64,000 nt of DNA from Calothrix sp. 336/3 (GCF_000734895.2 NZ_CP011382.1:4442700-4506699); one strand, 5' to 3'. Positions 53,019 to 62,429 are shown, numbered from the stretch's first letter. A program made the numbers and translations. Notes: a model not told the origin generated them from the sequence alone.

Positions 53019-54528
53019 AATCTAAGGCTTTCAAATCGTTTACCGCAGGACCATGTAACACTTTCCCTTGACAGCTAAAACGCGCACCATGACAGGGACA
53101 ATCCCAGGTTTTCTCCGCACTGTTCCAATTAACAATGCAACCTAGGTGAGAACAGATAGCAGAAACAGCATTAACCGTTCCATTTTGATCACGATAGGTA
53201 GCGATTTTTTCACCATTGACTGTTACTATCTTGCCTTCCCCTTCTTTCACATCTGCAAGAGAATCACCCAATCCTTTCAGGCGATCGCCTAACCAGTGTT
53301 TACCCACATCTAGGTTTTGCTTCAAACCTTCCACCGTTAAAAAAGGTGTTGCACGGGTAGCATCATATAATTTTGCCCAGGGATTTTCGACTCCTAAAAT
53401 CAAGTCACTGAGTACCATTGCTGAGACAGTACCGTTAGTCATACCCCACAGACTAAAACCTGTTGCGACATAGATATGCTGACTCGATGGAGTCAATTTA
53501 CCTATGTACGGTAATTTATCAAAGGAAACAAAATCCTGAGTTGACCAATGGTAATCAATCGATGTTATCCCAAACCGCGATCGCGCATATTCCTGTAAAT
53601 CTTCGTATTTCTCCTCAGTGTGTTCTACACTACCAACTTTATGACCACCTCCACCAATTAATAACAACAGACCATTTTCATCGGGAGTTGTACGAATTGA
53701 GTAATATTTTTCCCCACTACCTATGTACATTCCCTCAAATCCTTGGGACTGTTCAATTCTCGCACCGATGATATAAGAGCGTTTTGGATAGGTTTTGGCG
53801 AAAAATAACCCCTCATTCAAAATAGGTATATTAGTCGCGACAATTACATCCTGAGCTTGCAAGTTTCCTCGCTCTGTAATCACATTGCAAGGTTTACCCT
53901 CCTCTACATTCTGAACCCGCGTATTTTCAAATACGTAGCTGCCATCACCAGGAATATTTTGGGCTAAATGTAGCAGATATTTACGCACATGAAATTGTGC
54001 TTGCTGTTCAAATTTGACTGCACCCGCAACGGGGAAAGGTAAGGAAGTCTCACGGACAAAACTAGCAGGTAAACCTAATTTAGTCGCTGCTTCTACTTCT
54101 GCTGTAATCTGCTCCACATCATTTGCAGATTCGGTAAAGGTATAAGCACTTTGACGGCTAAAGTCACATTCTATGCCGTATTCTGCAACCAATTTTCCCA
54201 CCAATTCTAGGGCAGCTTGATTTGATTGTGCATATAAACGTGCTTTATCCTCACCGTGTTCTTGAATCAGATCTGCATAAATTAATTGGTGCAGTGAGGT
54301 AACTTTTGCAGTTGTATGACCACTCACACCTCTAGAGATTTTCTCCCCATCAATCACAGCAACGGTTTTACCTGCACGTTTGAGCAAAGTAGCAGCAGTG
54401 ATACCTGCAATACCTGCACCCACAATTGCCACATCAACCGAGAGATTATTCTCCCAAGGTGAATAGTTAGTTTCAGGAGTTGATTCAATCCAATAGGAAA
54501 TGGATTTTCCAGAGATATTTTGTATCAT
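53017..54528 (-). CDS. FAD-dependent oxidoreductase with C-terminal Rieske [2Fe-2S] domain
   Basis: DAO-type FAD fold begins with VDVAIVGAGIAGITAATLLK (GxGxxG) and continues HTTAKVTSLHQLIYADLIQ. The last 90 residues are a Rieske domain with CSHLGCIVNW and WDCPCHGARFSCQGKVLHGP, giving the C-x-H and C-x-x-H cluster ligands. Length 503 is normal for this fusion. It lies 50 bases after the manganese catalase on the same strand and probably forms an operon with it. A role in redox or peroxide stress is inferred from that pairing. The 3' end touches the dispersed repeat. Confidence 0.88.
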   Translation of the reverse strand: MIQNISGKSISYWIESTPETNYSPWENNLSVDVAIVGAGIAGITAATLLKRAGKTVAVIDGEKISRGVSGHTTAKVTSLHQLIYADLIQEHGEDKARLYAQSNQAALELVGKLVAEYGIECDFSRQSAYTFTESANDVEQITAEVEAATKLGLPASFVRETSLPFPVAGAVKFEQQAQFHVRKYLLHLAQNIPGDGSYVFENTRVQNVEEGKPCNVITERGNLQAQDVIVATNIPILNEGLFFAKTYPKRSYIIGARIEQSQGFEGMYIGSGEKYYSIRTTPDENGLLLLIGGGGHKVGSVEHTEEKYEDLQEYARSRFGITSIDYHWSTQDFVSFDKLPYIGKLTPSSQHIYVATGFSLWGMTNGTVSAMVLSDLILGVENPWAKLYDATRATPFLTVEGLKQNLDVGKHWLGDRLKGLGDSLADVKEGEGKIVTVNGEKIATYRDQNGTVNAVSAICSHLGCIVNWNSAEKTWDCPCHGARFSCQGKVLHGPAVNDLKALD

Positions 54529-54578
54529 GCCGATAAATTATTTAGAAAACTACTAACAGGAATTACTAACAGAAATGA

Positions 54579-55268
54579 CTATGCTTGCTCTTTCAGAGGG
54601 TCTGCAATATATCTAAATTCTTCATCTGAGTTCCAAGCACCCCGCTCATCTTTTCCGTTAGTAGACAAGTTGTAGTAAATATCCACTGTTTCATCTGGTT
54701 GGATATTGCCAAAGAATGGGTCTGTTAATTTGCCCATAGATTCTAAGGCTTTCATAAACATTTTGGTATGGGAGATTTCTCTAGTTAATAAATGTACTAA
54801 TGTCTCCTTAGTGCCTTGGTCTGGAGCAAGTTTAATTAGTGCTTCATAGGTTTGACGCGCTCCTGCTTCTGCTGCAATATTTGCCCTGAGGTCGCGCACA
54901 ACATCACCACCTTCATTGATATAACTTGCTGTCCAAGCAACTCCTTGGGAATCCAGGAAATGGGGACCTTGTCCTCTGACAGCAAACAAAGTACTGTTAA
55001 ATGCAGATGTTTGATCTACATTTTTAGTATGTACTTCGATTAATTTGCCAATCATTTCTAAGTGACTAAATTCTTCGATTGCAATATCTTGGAGCATATC
55101 TTTAATTCCTGCATGCTCCGTATGAAATGATTGCACCCAATATTGTAAGGCTGCGGAGAGTTCACCCGTTGCTCCACCGAATTGTTCGAGCAATAATTGA
55201 GCAAATTGAGGATTTGGCTGCTCAACTTTAACCGCTTTATTAATCAATTCTTTCTTATGGAAAAACAT
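54579..55268 (-). CDS. Manganese catalase (non-heme)
   Basis: Ferritin-like four-helix bundle with dinuclear Mn ligands: GGATGELSAALQYWVQSF (first Glu), IAIEEFSHLEMIGKLIEV (Glu and His), NIAAEAGARQTYEALIKL (Glu) and LTREISHTKMFMKALES (His). About 229 residues, the size of the KatB-like cyanobacterial form. It breaks down hydrogen peroxide in the cytoplasm without heme. Basic leader MFFHKKELINKAVKVEQPNP. Followed 50 bases later by the FAD-Rieske gene, which suggests co-expression. Confidence 0.9.
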   Translation of the reverse strand: MFFHKKELINKAVKVEQPNPQFAQLLLEQFGGATGELSAALQYWVQSFHTEHAGIKDMLQDIAIEEFSHLEMIGKLIEVHTKNVDQTSAFNSTLFAVRGQGPHFLDSQGVAWTASYINEGGDVVRDLRANIAAEAGARQTYEALIKLAPDQGTKETLVHLLTREISHTKMFMKALESMGKLTDPFFGNIQPDETVDIYYNLSTNGKDERGAWNSDEEFRYIADPLKEQA

Positions 55269-55743
55269 CTTACTACCATGAATTGAGCATTACACCTCGT
55301 ATCTTAGATGATGCCTCTCAGAGAAAAGAATTGTCTTCCGGCAGATATCCAAAATATATTTTCTCTAACTCCTGTCAGACGGCAAAAAAAACTTTTAATA
55401 TAGAGCTAATTAGGGTACAAAAATTTTCCTATTTATATTCCAATTGCAAAATACAGCAGATTTTAACTGCGTGAGCTACAGAAATACCCCTCGCTGATGC
55501 TACCTACAGTTTGCATACAACTTATGAACTCACCCCAATTGCTACCCTAAGCGCGATCGCGTCAATAGGAATAACCCCCCCTTCCTACCTTTCCTTATAA
55601 AAGACAGGCAAAATTTACTTCCTCGAAGCAAGAGGAATGAGGGGGGAATTAGACTTCTGATAAGTATCACAGATTGCCGCAACTATCAAAATTTACTGAT
55701 AATTAATCCATCTGAAAACCTTATCTTCTCCTTTTAGAGAAAT
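55269..55743. other. Gene-free stretch upstream of the catalase operon
   Basis: About 475 bases between the Nif11 gene and the catalase. No supported gene. CTTCCTCGAAGCAAGAGGAATG is a weak hairpin near 55620. The catalase promoter should be near 55280-55400. Confidence 0.45.
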
Positions 55744-55977
55744 TTATCTGGGTACAATGTGTAATCTTGGTGCGACTCCTGGATTGATGATAGCTGCTAA
55801 CTCTTCAGAAGATATTTTACTAAGTTCTGTTTGTAGTTCTGTCAGGGTAAATTCATAGCCACACTCACTTGCAATCTGGATGAAAGTTTCTACATCTGTG
55901 GCAGCTTTTAGCCTTTGCTTTAAGATTTGGTCTTCTTTAATGGCTTGGAAAAGTTGAGCCGCATTATTCTGTGTCAT
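55744..55977 (-). CDS. Nif11-domain peptide, 77 aa
   Basis: Nif11 leader-like domain: AAQLFQAIKEDQILKQRLKA, FIQIASECGYEFTLTELQTE, LSKISSEELAAII. Nif11-type peptides are either RiPP precursors with a GG or similar cleavage site before a core, or short stand-alone proteins in nitrogen-fixing cyanobacteria. Here the domain is followed only by NPGVAPRLHIVPR, without Cys or a GG, so a processed natural product is unlikely. It is minus-strand, 1.1 kb before hupS. Confidence 0.82.
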   Translation of the reverse strand: MTQNNAAQLFQAIKEDQILKQRLKAATDVETFIQIASECGYEFTLTELQTELSKISSEELAAIINPGVAPRLHIVPR

Positions 55978-57113
55978 AACAGTTTCTGCTCCTGATTTCT
56001 AAAGATTTATAGGCGAAATTATCTGTCTGAAGCCATCTCCCAACACCCAAACTTGAGATTTGCCAATTTATCTCATTTACCTAGCTTCGTTTACAGCACG
56101 TTACAAGCCAATTGAGTAAACTTACTTTGTATGATTTATACCCAAAATATCATTTCACACTCGCAGTGTCATCAACAATTGCTTGTATTAACTCCTCTTC
56201 ACGACCACAGAGGAAATATTCTCTTTCTATTATAGGTGTTGCTTAAGAATACAGACTATAAATCACCATAGGGATTTAATTACTAAAGTAACATTGGGAA
56301 GATAAGAGATATTTTATTTGTCATCAAACTTTACCTAATGGCTGAGTTGATATTGATTTCACGATTTTATTTATATTGATTTATTCCTGTTAACTGTGAC
56401 CTGTTCTATGTGATAAAAAAATATGATTTTGCTCTACAGACATACCATCTTGTTTTAGAGAATGTTTGAAAATTTTCCTTCTGTGTCATGTGGAATATAC
56501 AATGGTGTCTACATCCGTAAGGGCAGTTTTATCAATATACTGCAATTATTCACGAATATCTGGTGAACCCGCCCCTATCGCTTGGTGGTCAATGGGGATA
56601 CAGAATGACGATTTATACCTGATAAAATTTTTAAGACAGGCTCTTCAATATAACTTATGTAACTGTTTGTAAAAATACCAATTTTATACAATATTTCAAT
56701 CATTTACGGATAAAATTATTGATATAAATTCAACCGTAAATTCTAAGACATCTAAGCTTTTTATAACTCATCCTTTCAGTAGATATTCTAATTATGGCTG
56801 CAAACTTTTTTCCCAATTCTAAATAGATATAAATTCTCTCTTAAGAAATGTTTAGTAGCCTACACATCAAAGATAAAAATATTTGATATTTAATAAAGAA
56901 GGCTTGTGAGTTTCCTACTTTGCTGGAAATATTCAAGCTGACTTTCAGTTAATAGATACTAGCTCGAAATGATACGTGAAAAATAGCAATTTTTACGGTT
57001 ATCAAAAATCTAGAATGAAAGACTAACTGCGTTAATTCCTGAATTGCTTCATTCACGAGGAAAAACTCTTCATTCTTCCTCAATTCACTGCTTGTAAAAC
57101 CCCAAACTAACCG
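55978..57113. other. Long upstream region of hupS
   Basis: About 1.1 kb, AT-rich, with no convincing gene. The short frame near 56466-56672 lacks family resemblance. In heterocyst formers this region normally carries regulatory sites (for example NtcA and CnfR-dependent control). I looked for GTA-N8-TAC and found only near misses such as GTATGATTTATAC at 56127 (N7), so I claim no site. Confidence 0.5.
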
Positions 57114-58076
57114 ATGGCTAATGTTATATGGCTACAAGGTGGTGCTTGTTCTGGCAACACTATGTCGTTTCTCAATGCTGAAGAACCCACTGCCTGTGAC
57201 TTGATTGCGGATTTTGGCATTAATATTTTGTGGCATCCTTCCCTGGGTGTGGAATTGGGCGAAAATCTACAAAGATTATTGTGGGATTGCATTCTCGGTA
57301 AAATTCCCCTAGATATTCTCGTCTTTGAAGGTTCTGTAGTCCAAGCACCCAACGGTACGGGGGAATGGAACCGTTTTGCCGATCGCCCCATGCAAGAGTG
57401 GTTAAGTGAACTGTCAAAAGTGGCAAATTTCGTTGTCGCGGTGGGAGACTGTGCTACCTGGGGAGGAATTCCGGCAATGGCTCCCAATCCCAGCGAATCC
57501 ACTGGTTTACAGTTTCTCAAGCGTCAAAAAGGTGGTTTTTTGGGTGCAGATTTCGTCTCCAAAGGAGGATTGCCAGTCATTAATATCCCTGGATGTCCTT
57601 CCCACCCTGATTGGATATCTCAGATATTAGTGGCGATCGCCACTGGCAGAATCAGCGATATTGCCCTAGATGACTTACAACGTCCCCAAACCTTCTTTAA
57701 TACCTTCACTCAAACTGGCTGTACCCGGAATATCCACTTTGCCTATAAAGCCACCGTTGCAGAATTTGGTCAACGCAAAGGCTGTCTCTTTTATGACCTT
57801 GGTTGTCGGGGACCCATGACTCGTTCCTCCTGTAACCGTATTCTCTGGAATCGTGTCTCTTCCAAAACCCGCGCTGGAATGCCCTGTTTAGGTTGTACCG
57901 AGCCAGAATTCCCCTTCTACGACCTAGAACCAGGAACTGTGTTTAAAACCCAAACCCTGATGGGAGTACCTAAAGACTTACCCACTGGTGTCAAACGCAA
58001 AGAATACGCCATCCTGACAGTTGTTGCTAAAGATACAATGCCAGCCTGGGCAGACGAAGACTTTTTCACAGTTTAG
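57114..58076 (+). CDS. hupS: Uptake [NiFe] hydrogenase small subunit HupS
   Basis: Electron-transfer subunit with three Fe-S clusters that passes electrons from H2 oxidised in HupL. Cysteine ligands are visible in WLQGGACSGNTMSF, VAVGDCATWGGIPA, INIPGCPSHPDW, TQTGCTRNIHF, LFYDLGCRGPMTRSSCN and GMPCLGCTEPEFPF. It has no N-terminal twin-arginine signal, as is usual for the cyanobacterial form. 320 residues is full length. A strong GGAGAGAGGAG 32 bases later starts hupL. In heterocysts this enzyme recycles H2 made by nitrogenase. Confidence 0.96.
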   Translation: MANVIWLQGGACSGNTMSFLNAEEPTACDLIADFGINILWHPSLGVELGENLQRLLWDCILGKIPLDILVFEGSVVQAPNGTGEWNRFADRPMQEWLSELSKVANFVVAVGDCATWGGIPAMAPNPSESTGLQFLKRQKGGFLGADFVSKGGLPVINIPGCPSHPDWISQILVAIATGRISDIALDDLQRPQTFFNTFTQTGCTRNIHFAYKATVAEFGQRKGCLFYDLGCRGPMTRSSCNRILWNRVSSKTRAGMPCLGCTEPEFPFYDLEPGTVFKTQTLMGVPKDLPTGVKRKEYAILTVVAKDTMPAWADEDFFTV

Positions 58077-58108
58077 TAATGTGAACCAACCACCAAGGAG
58101 AGAGGAGC

Positions 58109-58693
58109 ATGGCAATTAAAACTTTAGATATTTCCCCCGTCGGTAGAGTTGAAGGGGATTTAGATGTGCGTGTCGATATTGAAGATGGTTTTGTCGTCAA
58201 CGCTTGGACTCATGCCGAGTTGTTTCGCGGTTTTGAAATTATCCTCCGAGGCAAAGACCCCCAAGCTGGGTTAATTGTAACACCGAGAATCTGCGGTATC
58301 TGCGGAGCATCTCACCTCAGCAGCGCCGCTTGGGCATTAGATACAGCCTGGGAAACGGAAGTCCCCCGTAACGCCATCCTGGCAAGAAATCTTGGACAAA
58401 TCGTTGAGACAATCCAAAGCATCCCCCGCTACTTTTACGGCTTATTTGCCATTGATTTAACGAATAAGAAATACGAAAACAGCCGCTTTTATCAAGAAGC
58501 TTGTCGCCGCTTTACCGCCTTTACTGGGAAACATTACGAACTCGGTGTCACCATTTCCGCCAAACCCGTCGAAATTTATGCCCTCCTCGGTGGACAATGG
58601 CCCCACAGCAGTTATATGGCAATCAATTGCGGAATTGCTTATTTATTAGGGGTTTATCGTGGTAGATGCAATTATTCCCTAGCTTTTCCTTAA
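58109..58693 (+). CDS. hupL: Uptake [NiFe] hydrogenase large subunit HupL, 5' part, interrupted
   Basis: Residues 1-170 are normal HupL: LDISPVGRVEGDLDVRVDIE and the proximal nickel-ligand motif RICGICGASHLSS. After GGQWPHSSYM (codons ending at 58619) the sequence changes to AINCGIAYLLGVYRGRC and stops at 58693. A normal HupL continues with a Pro/Gly segment and ends with the DPCxxC nickel motif hundreds of residues later. The break coincides with CACAGCAGTTATATGG, the site of programmed excision in Anabaena. The 3' part is not in this window. Until the element is removed the product is a non-functional 194-residue fragment. Confidence 0.93.
   Translation: MAIKTLDISPVGRVEGDLDVRVDIEDGFVVNAWTHAELFRGFEIILRGKDPQAGLIVTPRICGICGASHLSSAAWALDTAWETEVPRNAILARNLGQIVETIQSIPRYFYGLFAIDLTNKKYENSRFYQEACRRFTAFTGKHYELGVTISAKPVEIYALLGGQWPHSSYMAINCGIAYLLGVYRGRCNYSLAFP
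58604..58619 (+). other. Left recombination site of the hupL element
   Basis: CACAGCAGTTATATGG, in frame at codons for HSSYM. This 16-mer is, to my memory, the direct-repeat core at both ends of the XisC-dependent hupL element of Anabaena PCC 7120. Homology to HupL ends exactly here. The second copy should lie beyond base 64000. Confidence 0.85.
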
Positions 58694-58960
58694 ATCAGAT
58701 GATTCCAAGGAGGCATCCAGCCACAAATCTCTTGATTTTTCTCTGCTCAATTTTATTTGCTGCTCTCAAGCATTAACTAGTTTTTCCTTAATCCTGATAT
58801 TAACGATAGAGCTACCCTCCGTTGGGAGGCGATATAACTTCATTCTGCCGCACGATAGAGCTACGCTTTGCCAAGGCGATCGCGGTTAATAGTAGTTCAG
58901 ATTTATTTGGATTTAGAGTACAAACGCGCTATACGGGGCTTTTCCTAGGGATTGTCGGAA

Positions 58961-59494
58961 CTATTCTCCAATGTTTGCATATCGCTCCCATCGCTCCACC
59001 GCTTCGACCGTAGCAGGGTTTCCTACAATCTCATCAAAGTCAATTAGGAACCGTAATAATCTCGCAACTGCTTTGCTCTGAACATCCGTAAATTGATACT
59101 TGCTGGCGATCGCTGTCGGTTCGGACTTCCTCAACGACTTGGGATAATCGTGTAGCAGGTGATATTGAGATGAATGAAGAATCCCGTTACGATCGTTACC
59201 CCAATGTCTCAAACCACAGATAATAAAAGCCGGAATGTAATAGCGGAAACCCTTTTCATTCAGAAAGGATAGAGCCGAGCAGCATGCAATAATGTCATCG
59301 TCTGGCACATCCTGCCACCGTGTCTCAAGGTCAAGACATCGTGCAGCACGCTGCTTTTCAACAGATTCCCAAGCATCCATCGCTATGGCTTCATGAAGAG
59401 TCGTTCCATCTTTGCGGGACACCCCATCGAAAGCCTCCGTAATTTCAGCAATGAGGGCAGCGCGACGACTCTCAAATTCGGATTCATTACTCAT
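58961..59494 (-). CDS. DUF6714-like protein, 177 aa
   Basis: Starts at ATG 59494 (MSNESEFESRRAALIAEITE) with GGAT seven bases upstream. An ATG 14 codons earlier would add an unlike segment. Pattern EITEAFDGVSRKDGTTLHEA, DLETRWQDVPDDDIIACCSA, LSFLNEKGFRYYIPAFIICG, as in DUF6714 proteins of unknown function. Soluble, no signal. It is cargo of the hupL element and points toward hupL. About 267 bases between it and the hupL fragment hold only short repeats (ACGATAGAGCTAC twice). Confidence 0.65.
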   Translation of the reverse strand: MSNESEFESRRAALIAEITEAFDGVSRKDGTTLHEAIAMDAWESVEKQRAARCLDLETRWQDVPDDDIIACCSALSFLNEKGFRYYIPAFIICGLRHWGNDRNGILHSSQYHLLHDYPKSLRKSEPTAIASKYQFTDVQSKAVARLLRFLIDFDEIVGNPATVEAVERWERYANIGE

Positions 59495-59745
59495 GTTTTT
59501 ATCCAATTTGTAATGGTTTTGGATTATGTAAATCAAGTAATTATATTCATTCAGCTAGAAAGAGGAGATGTCTGCGATATAAAGCTATGACGAGATAATA
59601 TTACTGAGTTAAAATTTTGAGAATTATATAGTCAGTTAAAACTAGGAAAAATTTGCTAGCTAACGGCGGAGTTGAACAATACTTTCAGCTAATCGCCTCA
59701 AAGCAATTAACCTCAAAGCTTTTTTCTATGCAACTTCAATATAAA

Positions 59746-60870
59746 TTAGAGAAGATGTTGTGCTAGTTGTTCATGAGTAGGAACATCAACTGGAAGCAAA
59801 GTTATTAAGTCTTCCTTGGATGGCTTGGCTACTGCTGCTAAACGATTGCATTGAATAGCCACACAGCGATCAAAGATATTTCTTACAAATCTGCCATTCC
59901 CAAGTTCTCCAATTTGAGTCTCAAATTGCTGTACCAAATCCTGCACTACTTTCAGAGTCTCGTCTGACAAAAGATACCCATGGGAATCGCATCTAACTTT
60001 GAAGATTTCCGTTAATTCAGATGCAGAGTAATCGTCAAAATGAATAGATTTTGAAAACCTAGATTTCAGTCCAGGATTAGAGCCAATAAAGCGAGACATC
60101 TCACCTTTATATCCTGCAACAATAACCACTAAATCTTCTCTATTATCCTCCATCATCTTCAGCAGGGTATTGATTGCCTCCTGACCATAAATATCACCTT
60201 TTCCATCTGGAACTAGAGAATAGGCTTCATCGATAAAAAGAACCCCGCCCAGAGCCGATTCAACCACTTTTGCTGTTTTAGGTGCTGTCTGCCCTAGATA
60301 CTGTGCGACTAAGTCCGTCCGATCTACTTCTGTAAAATGACCTTTTGACAAGACTCCAAGATTTTTGTAAATTTCGCCTAACATCCTAGCTACGGTTGTT
60401 TTACCCGTACCAGGATTTCCTGTAAATACAAGATGTCTAGTAATAGCAGGAGCTTTGATTCCAGCCTGAGCTTGCATCTGAGCAACTTTGGCAATATTAA
60501 CTAATTCCTGAACAGTAGACTTGACTCCGCTCAAACCAGTAAGTAAATGGAGTTGGTCTAGACATTCTTGAAGCTTATCGGTGACTACTAGGCTTTGAAC
60601 AGTCGTAATGGGAGGGTTTTTATCAATCAGTTTGCAGACCTCTTTTGCCCACTCACTTCCAATCTCCTTGATATGAGCGCCCAGTAAGTTCCGGGCTGTT
60701 TTGATTGCAGCTTCCTTTGATGGGGCTTCAGCAAAAAATAGGCAATCAACTGACAACTGCTTGTCAGATTTTTCGTGAAAGGCATAGACATCATCAAGGC
60801 TATTCCAAGCTGCCCAAAGCCAAGAATTACCAGATGCACAGACGCTAAATACAGGGGAACCGCACACCAT
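59746..60870 (-). CDS. AAA+ ATPase of the CbbX/CfxQ type with unrelated N-terminal domain
   Basis: Residues about 100-374 are a CbbX/SpoVK-like AAA+ module: LTGLSGVKSTVQELVNIAKV, Walker A HLVFTGNPGTGKTTVARML, pore-loop region TDLVAQYLGQTAPKT, Walker B GGVLFIDEAYSLV, sensor 1 VVIVAGYKGEMSRFIGSNPG and arginine finger LKSRFSKSIHF. Residues 1-90 (WLWAAWNSLDDVYAFHEKSD) look like a separate sensor or substrate domain. CbbX remodels inhibited Rubisco, while other members serve secretion systems. The partner here is unknown. Confidence 0.85.
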   Translation of the reverse strand: MVCGSPVFSVCASGNSWLWAAWNSLDDVYAFHEKSDKQLSVDCLFFAEAPSKEAAIKTARNLLGAHIKEIGSEWAKEVCKLIDKNPPITTVQSLVVTDKLQECLDQLHLLTGLSGVKSTVQELVNIAKVAQMQAQAGIKAPAITRHLVFTGNPGTGKTTVARMLGEIYKNLGVLSKGHFTEVDRTDLVAQYLGQTAPKTAKVVESALGGVLFIDEAYSLVPDGKGDIYGQEAINTLLKMMEDNREDLVVIVAGYKGEMSRFIGSNPGLKSRFSKSIHFDDYSASELTEIFKVRCDSHGYLLSDETLKVVQDLVQQFETQIGELGNGRFVRNIFDRCVAIQCNRLAAVAKPSKEDLITLLPVDVPTHEQLAQHLL

Positions 60871-61336
60871 TGTTTAGCCCAAGTATAAAAAAATGGTCAA
60901 CCATAATATTAGCCCCATAGTTAGTGGAATGCCCACTACGGCTACCTCTAGCCCTGGTTCATGATTTATTTGAGGGAAAGATTCTGTGTACTATTTTTCT
61001 AAATTTAGACATCTCAAGCATCATAGTCTCCCCTGTTCGTATTACATGGAAAACTTCAGTATTTTAAGCCTGGGAAAGTGGAAGAAACTATGGTTTGATT
61101 TCTCGAATTAGTATCCCACCAATAAGATTATGGTTAACGACTGTAATCCTTGCACTTGCGATCCGACATTGGCGATCGCTTTAGCGGAACGGAGTTCTAC
61201 TGCGTAGCGTCGTACTATCAGATTTTATTGTAGATGTCCCCAGAAAATCCAATCACAGCAGTCATAGTAGGAATAAGTAAAGTTTTATAAAGCAGTGTAA
61301 ACTAAAGTAAATTGCTTTTTAATGGAGTGCAAAGGG
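60871..61336. other. Intergenic region upstream of ocp
   Basis: About 465 bases between divergent genes, no supported gene. Contains a HIP1 repeat (GGCGATCGC near 61171) and CACAGCAGTCATAG at 61254-61267, a partial match to the hupL site (listed among rejected items). The ocp promoter should lie here. Confidence 0.5.
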
Positions 61337-62299
61337 ATGTCAATTAGCATCGAATCAGCCCGTAATATTTTCCCTGAAACCCTGGCTGCGGATGTGATTC
61401 CAGCGACGATCGCCCGTTTTAAGCAATTAATAGTAGAAGATCGGTTGGCGTTAATTTGGTTTGCTTATTTGGAAATGGGTAAAAACCTCTCAATTGCAAC
61501 CCCTGATGCGGTGAATATGCAATTTGTCAGTAGCACCCTCAGCCAAATCGAACGGATGAGTTTTAGCGAACAGGAACAATTAATGCGCGACCTGGCTAGT
61601 GGTACGGATCGACCTATCTGCCGCATCTACGCTACTTGGTCGGTGAATATCAAACTTGGCTTCTGGTTTCAATTAGGGAAGTGGATGGAAGCAGGAATTG
61701 TCACCCCTATCCCCCAAGGTTATCAACTTTCAGCCAACGCCCTGGCAGTACTGCAAGCAATCCGCGATGTAGACCCCGGTCAACAAATTACCATTCTCCG
61801 TAATACAGTAGTGGATATGGGCTTTGACGCATCCCAGCTAGAAAACTATAGTCGCGTTGCCGAACCCGTAGTCCCACCCACAGAGATATCCGATACTGAT
61901 CGAATTAAGGCTATTCCTGGTGTCGAAAATCAGATAATTCTGGACTACATGAACAATATGAACTCCAATCAATTCGATGCCCAGATTCAACTTTTTGCCC
62001 CCGACGGAGGTTTACAACCCCCATTCCAGCGTCCCATTGTCGGTCGTGATGATATTCTCAAATTCTTCCACGAAGACTGCCAGAACTTGAAACTACTACC
62101 AGAACGGGGAGTTACCGAACCTGCGGAGGATGGTTACACCCGGATTAAAATCACTGGTAAAGTCCAAACTCCTTGGTTTGGTAAGGATGTGGGTATGAAT
62201 ATTGCTTGGCGATTCCTCATCAGTCCCGAAAACCAAATTTTCTTCGTGGCGATCGATTTATTGGCTTCTCCCAAGGAATTGCTGAATCTGGGGCGTTAG
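61337..62299 (+). CDS. ocp: Orange carotenoid protein (OCP)
   Basis: Blue-light photoreceptor that binds a ketocarotenoid and quenches phycobilisomes. Start at ATG 61337 (MSISIESARNIFPETLAADV) matches OCP N-termini and has GGAG eight bases upstream. An ATG five codons earlier is less likely. N-domain: WFAYLEMGKNLSIATP with the carotenoid-contact Tyr (Y44 type) and NIKLGFWFQLGKWMEAGIV. Linker VAEPVVPPTEISD. C-domain: YMNNMNSNQFDAQIQLF (Y201 type), GGLQPPFQRPIVGRDDIL and VGMNIAWRFLI (W288 type). Full length, about 320 residues. The carotenoid-binding residues and the Arg in LRNTVVDMGF seem kept, so it should be photoactive. frp follows. Confidence 0.95.
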   Translation: MSISIESARNIFPETLAADVIPATIARFKQLIVEDRLALIWFAYLEMGKNLSIATPDAVNMQFVSSTLSQIERMSFSEQEQLMRDLASGTDRPICRIYATWSVNIKLGFWFQLGKWMEAGIVTPIPQGYQLSANALAVLQAIRDVDPGQQITILRNTVVDMGFDASQLENYSRVAEPVVPPTEISDTDRIKAIPGVENQIILDYMNNMNSNQFDAQIQLFAPDGGLQPPFQRPIVGRDDILKFFHEDCQNLKLLPERGVTEPAEDGYTRIKITGKVQTPWFGKDVGMNIAWRFLISPENQIFFVAIDLLASPKELLNLGR

Positions 62300-62429
62300 G
62301 TTGCAAAGTTGACACTCAGTTATGTAAACTTTTGTGTAGATGATACTAATAATTTAGCAAATAATTAACGCTACGAATTCTCTGTGTGGGGATTGTAGGG
62401 GAATTAGGTAGCTTTGTGGTGATTAAGAT

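Noticed and set aside
56127..56139. GTATGATTTATAC as an NtcA site for hupS
   Set aside because: Spacing is seven, not the usual eight, and it lies almost 1 kb from the hupS start. Not enough to claim.
56466..56672. 68-residue plus-strand frame upstream of hupS
   Set aside because: No family resemblance, poor start context, in an AT-rich regulatory region. Likely chance.
61254..61269. CACAGCAGTCATAGTA upstream of ocp as a possible second hupL recombination site
   Set aside because: Only the first nine bases and a following ATA agree with CACAGCAGTTATATGG, and no HupL sequence follows it. Probably chance similarity.
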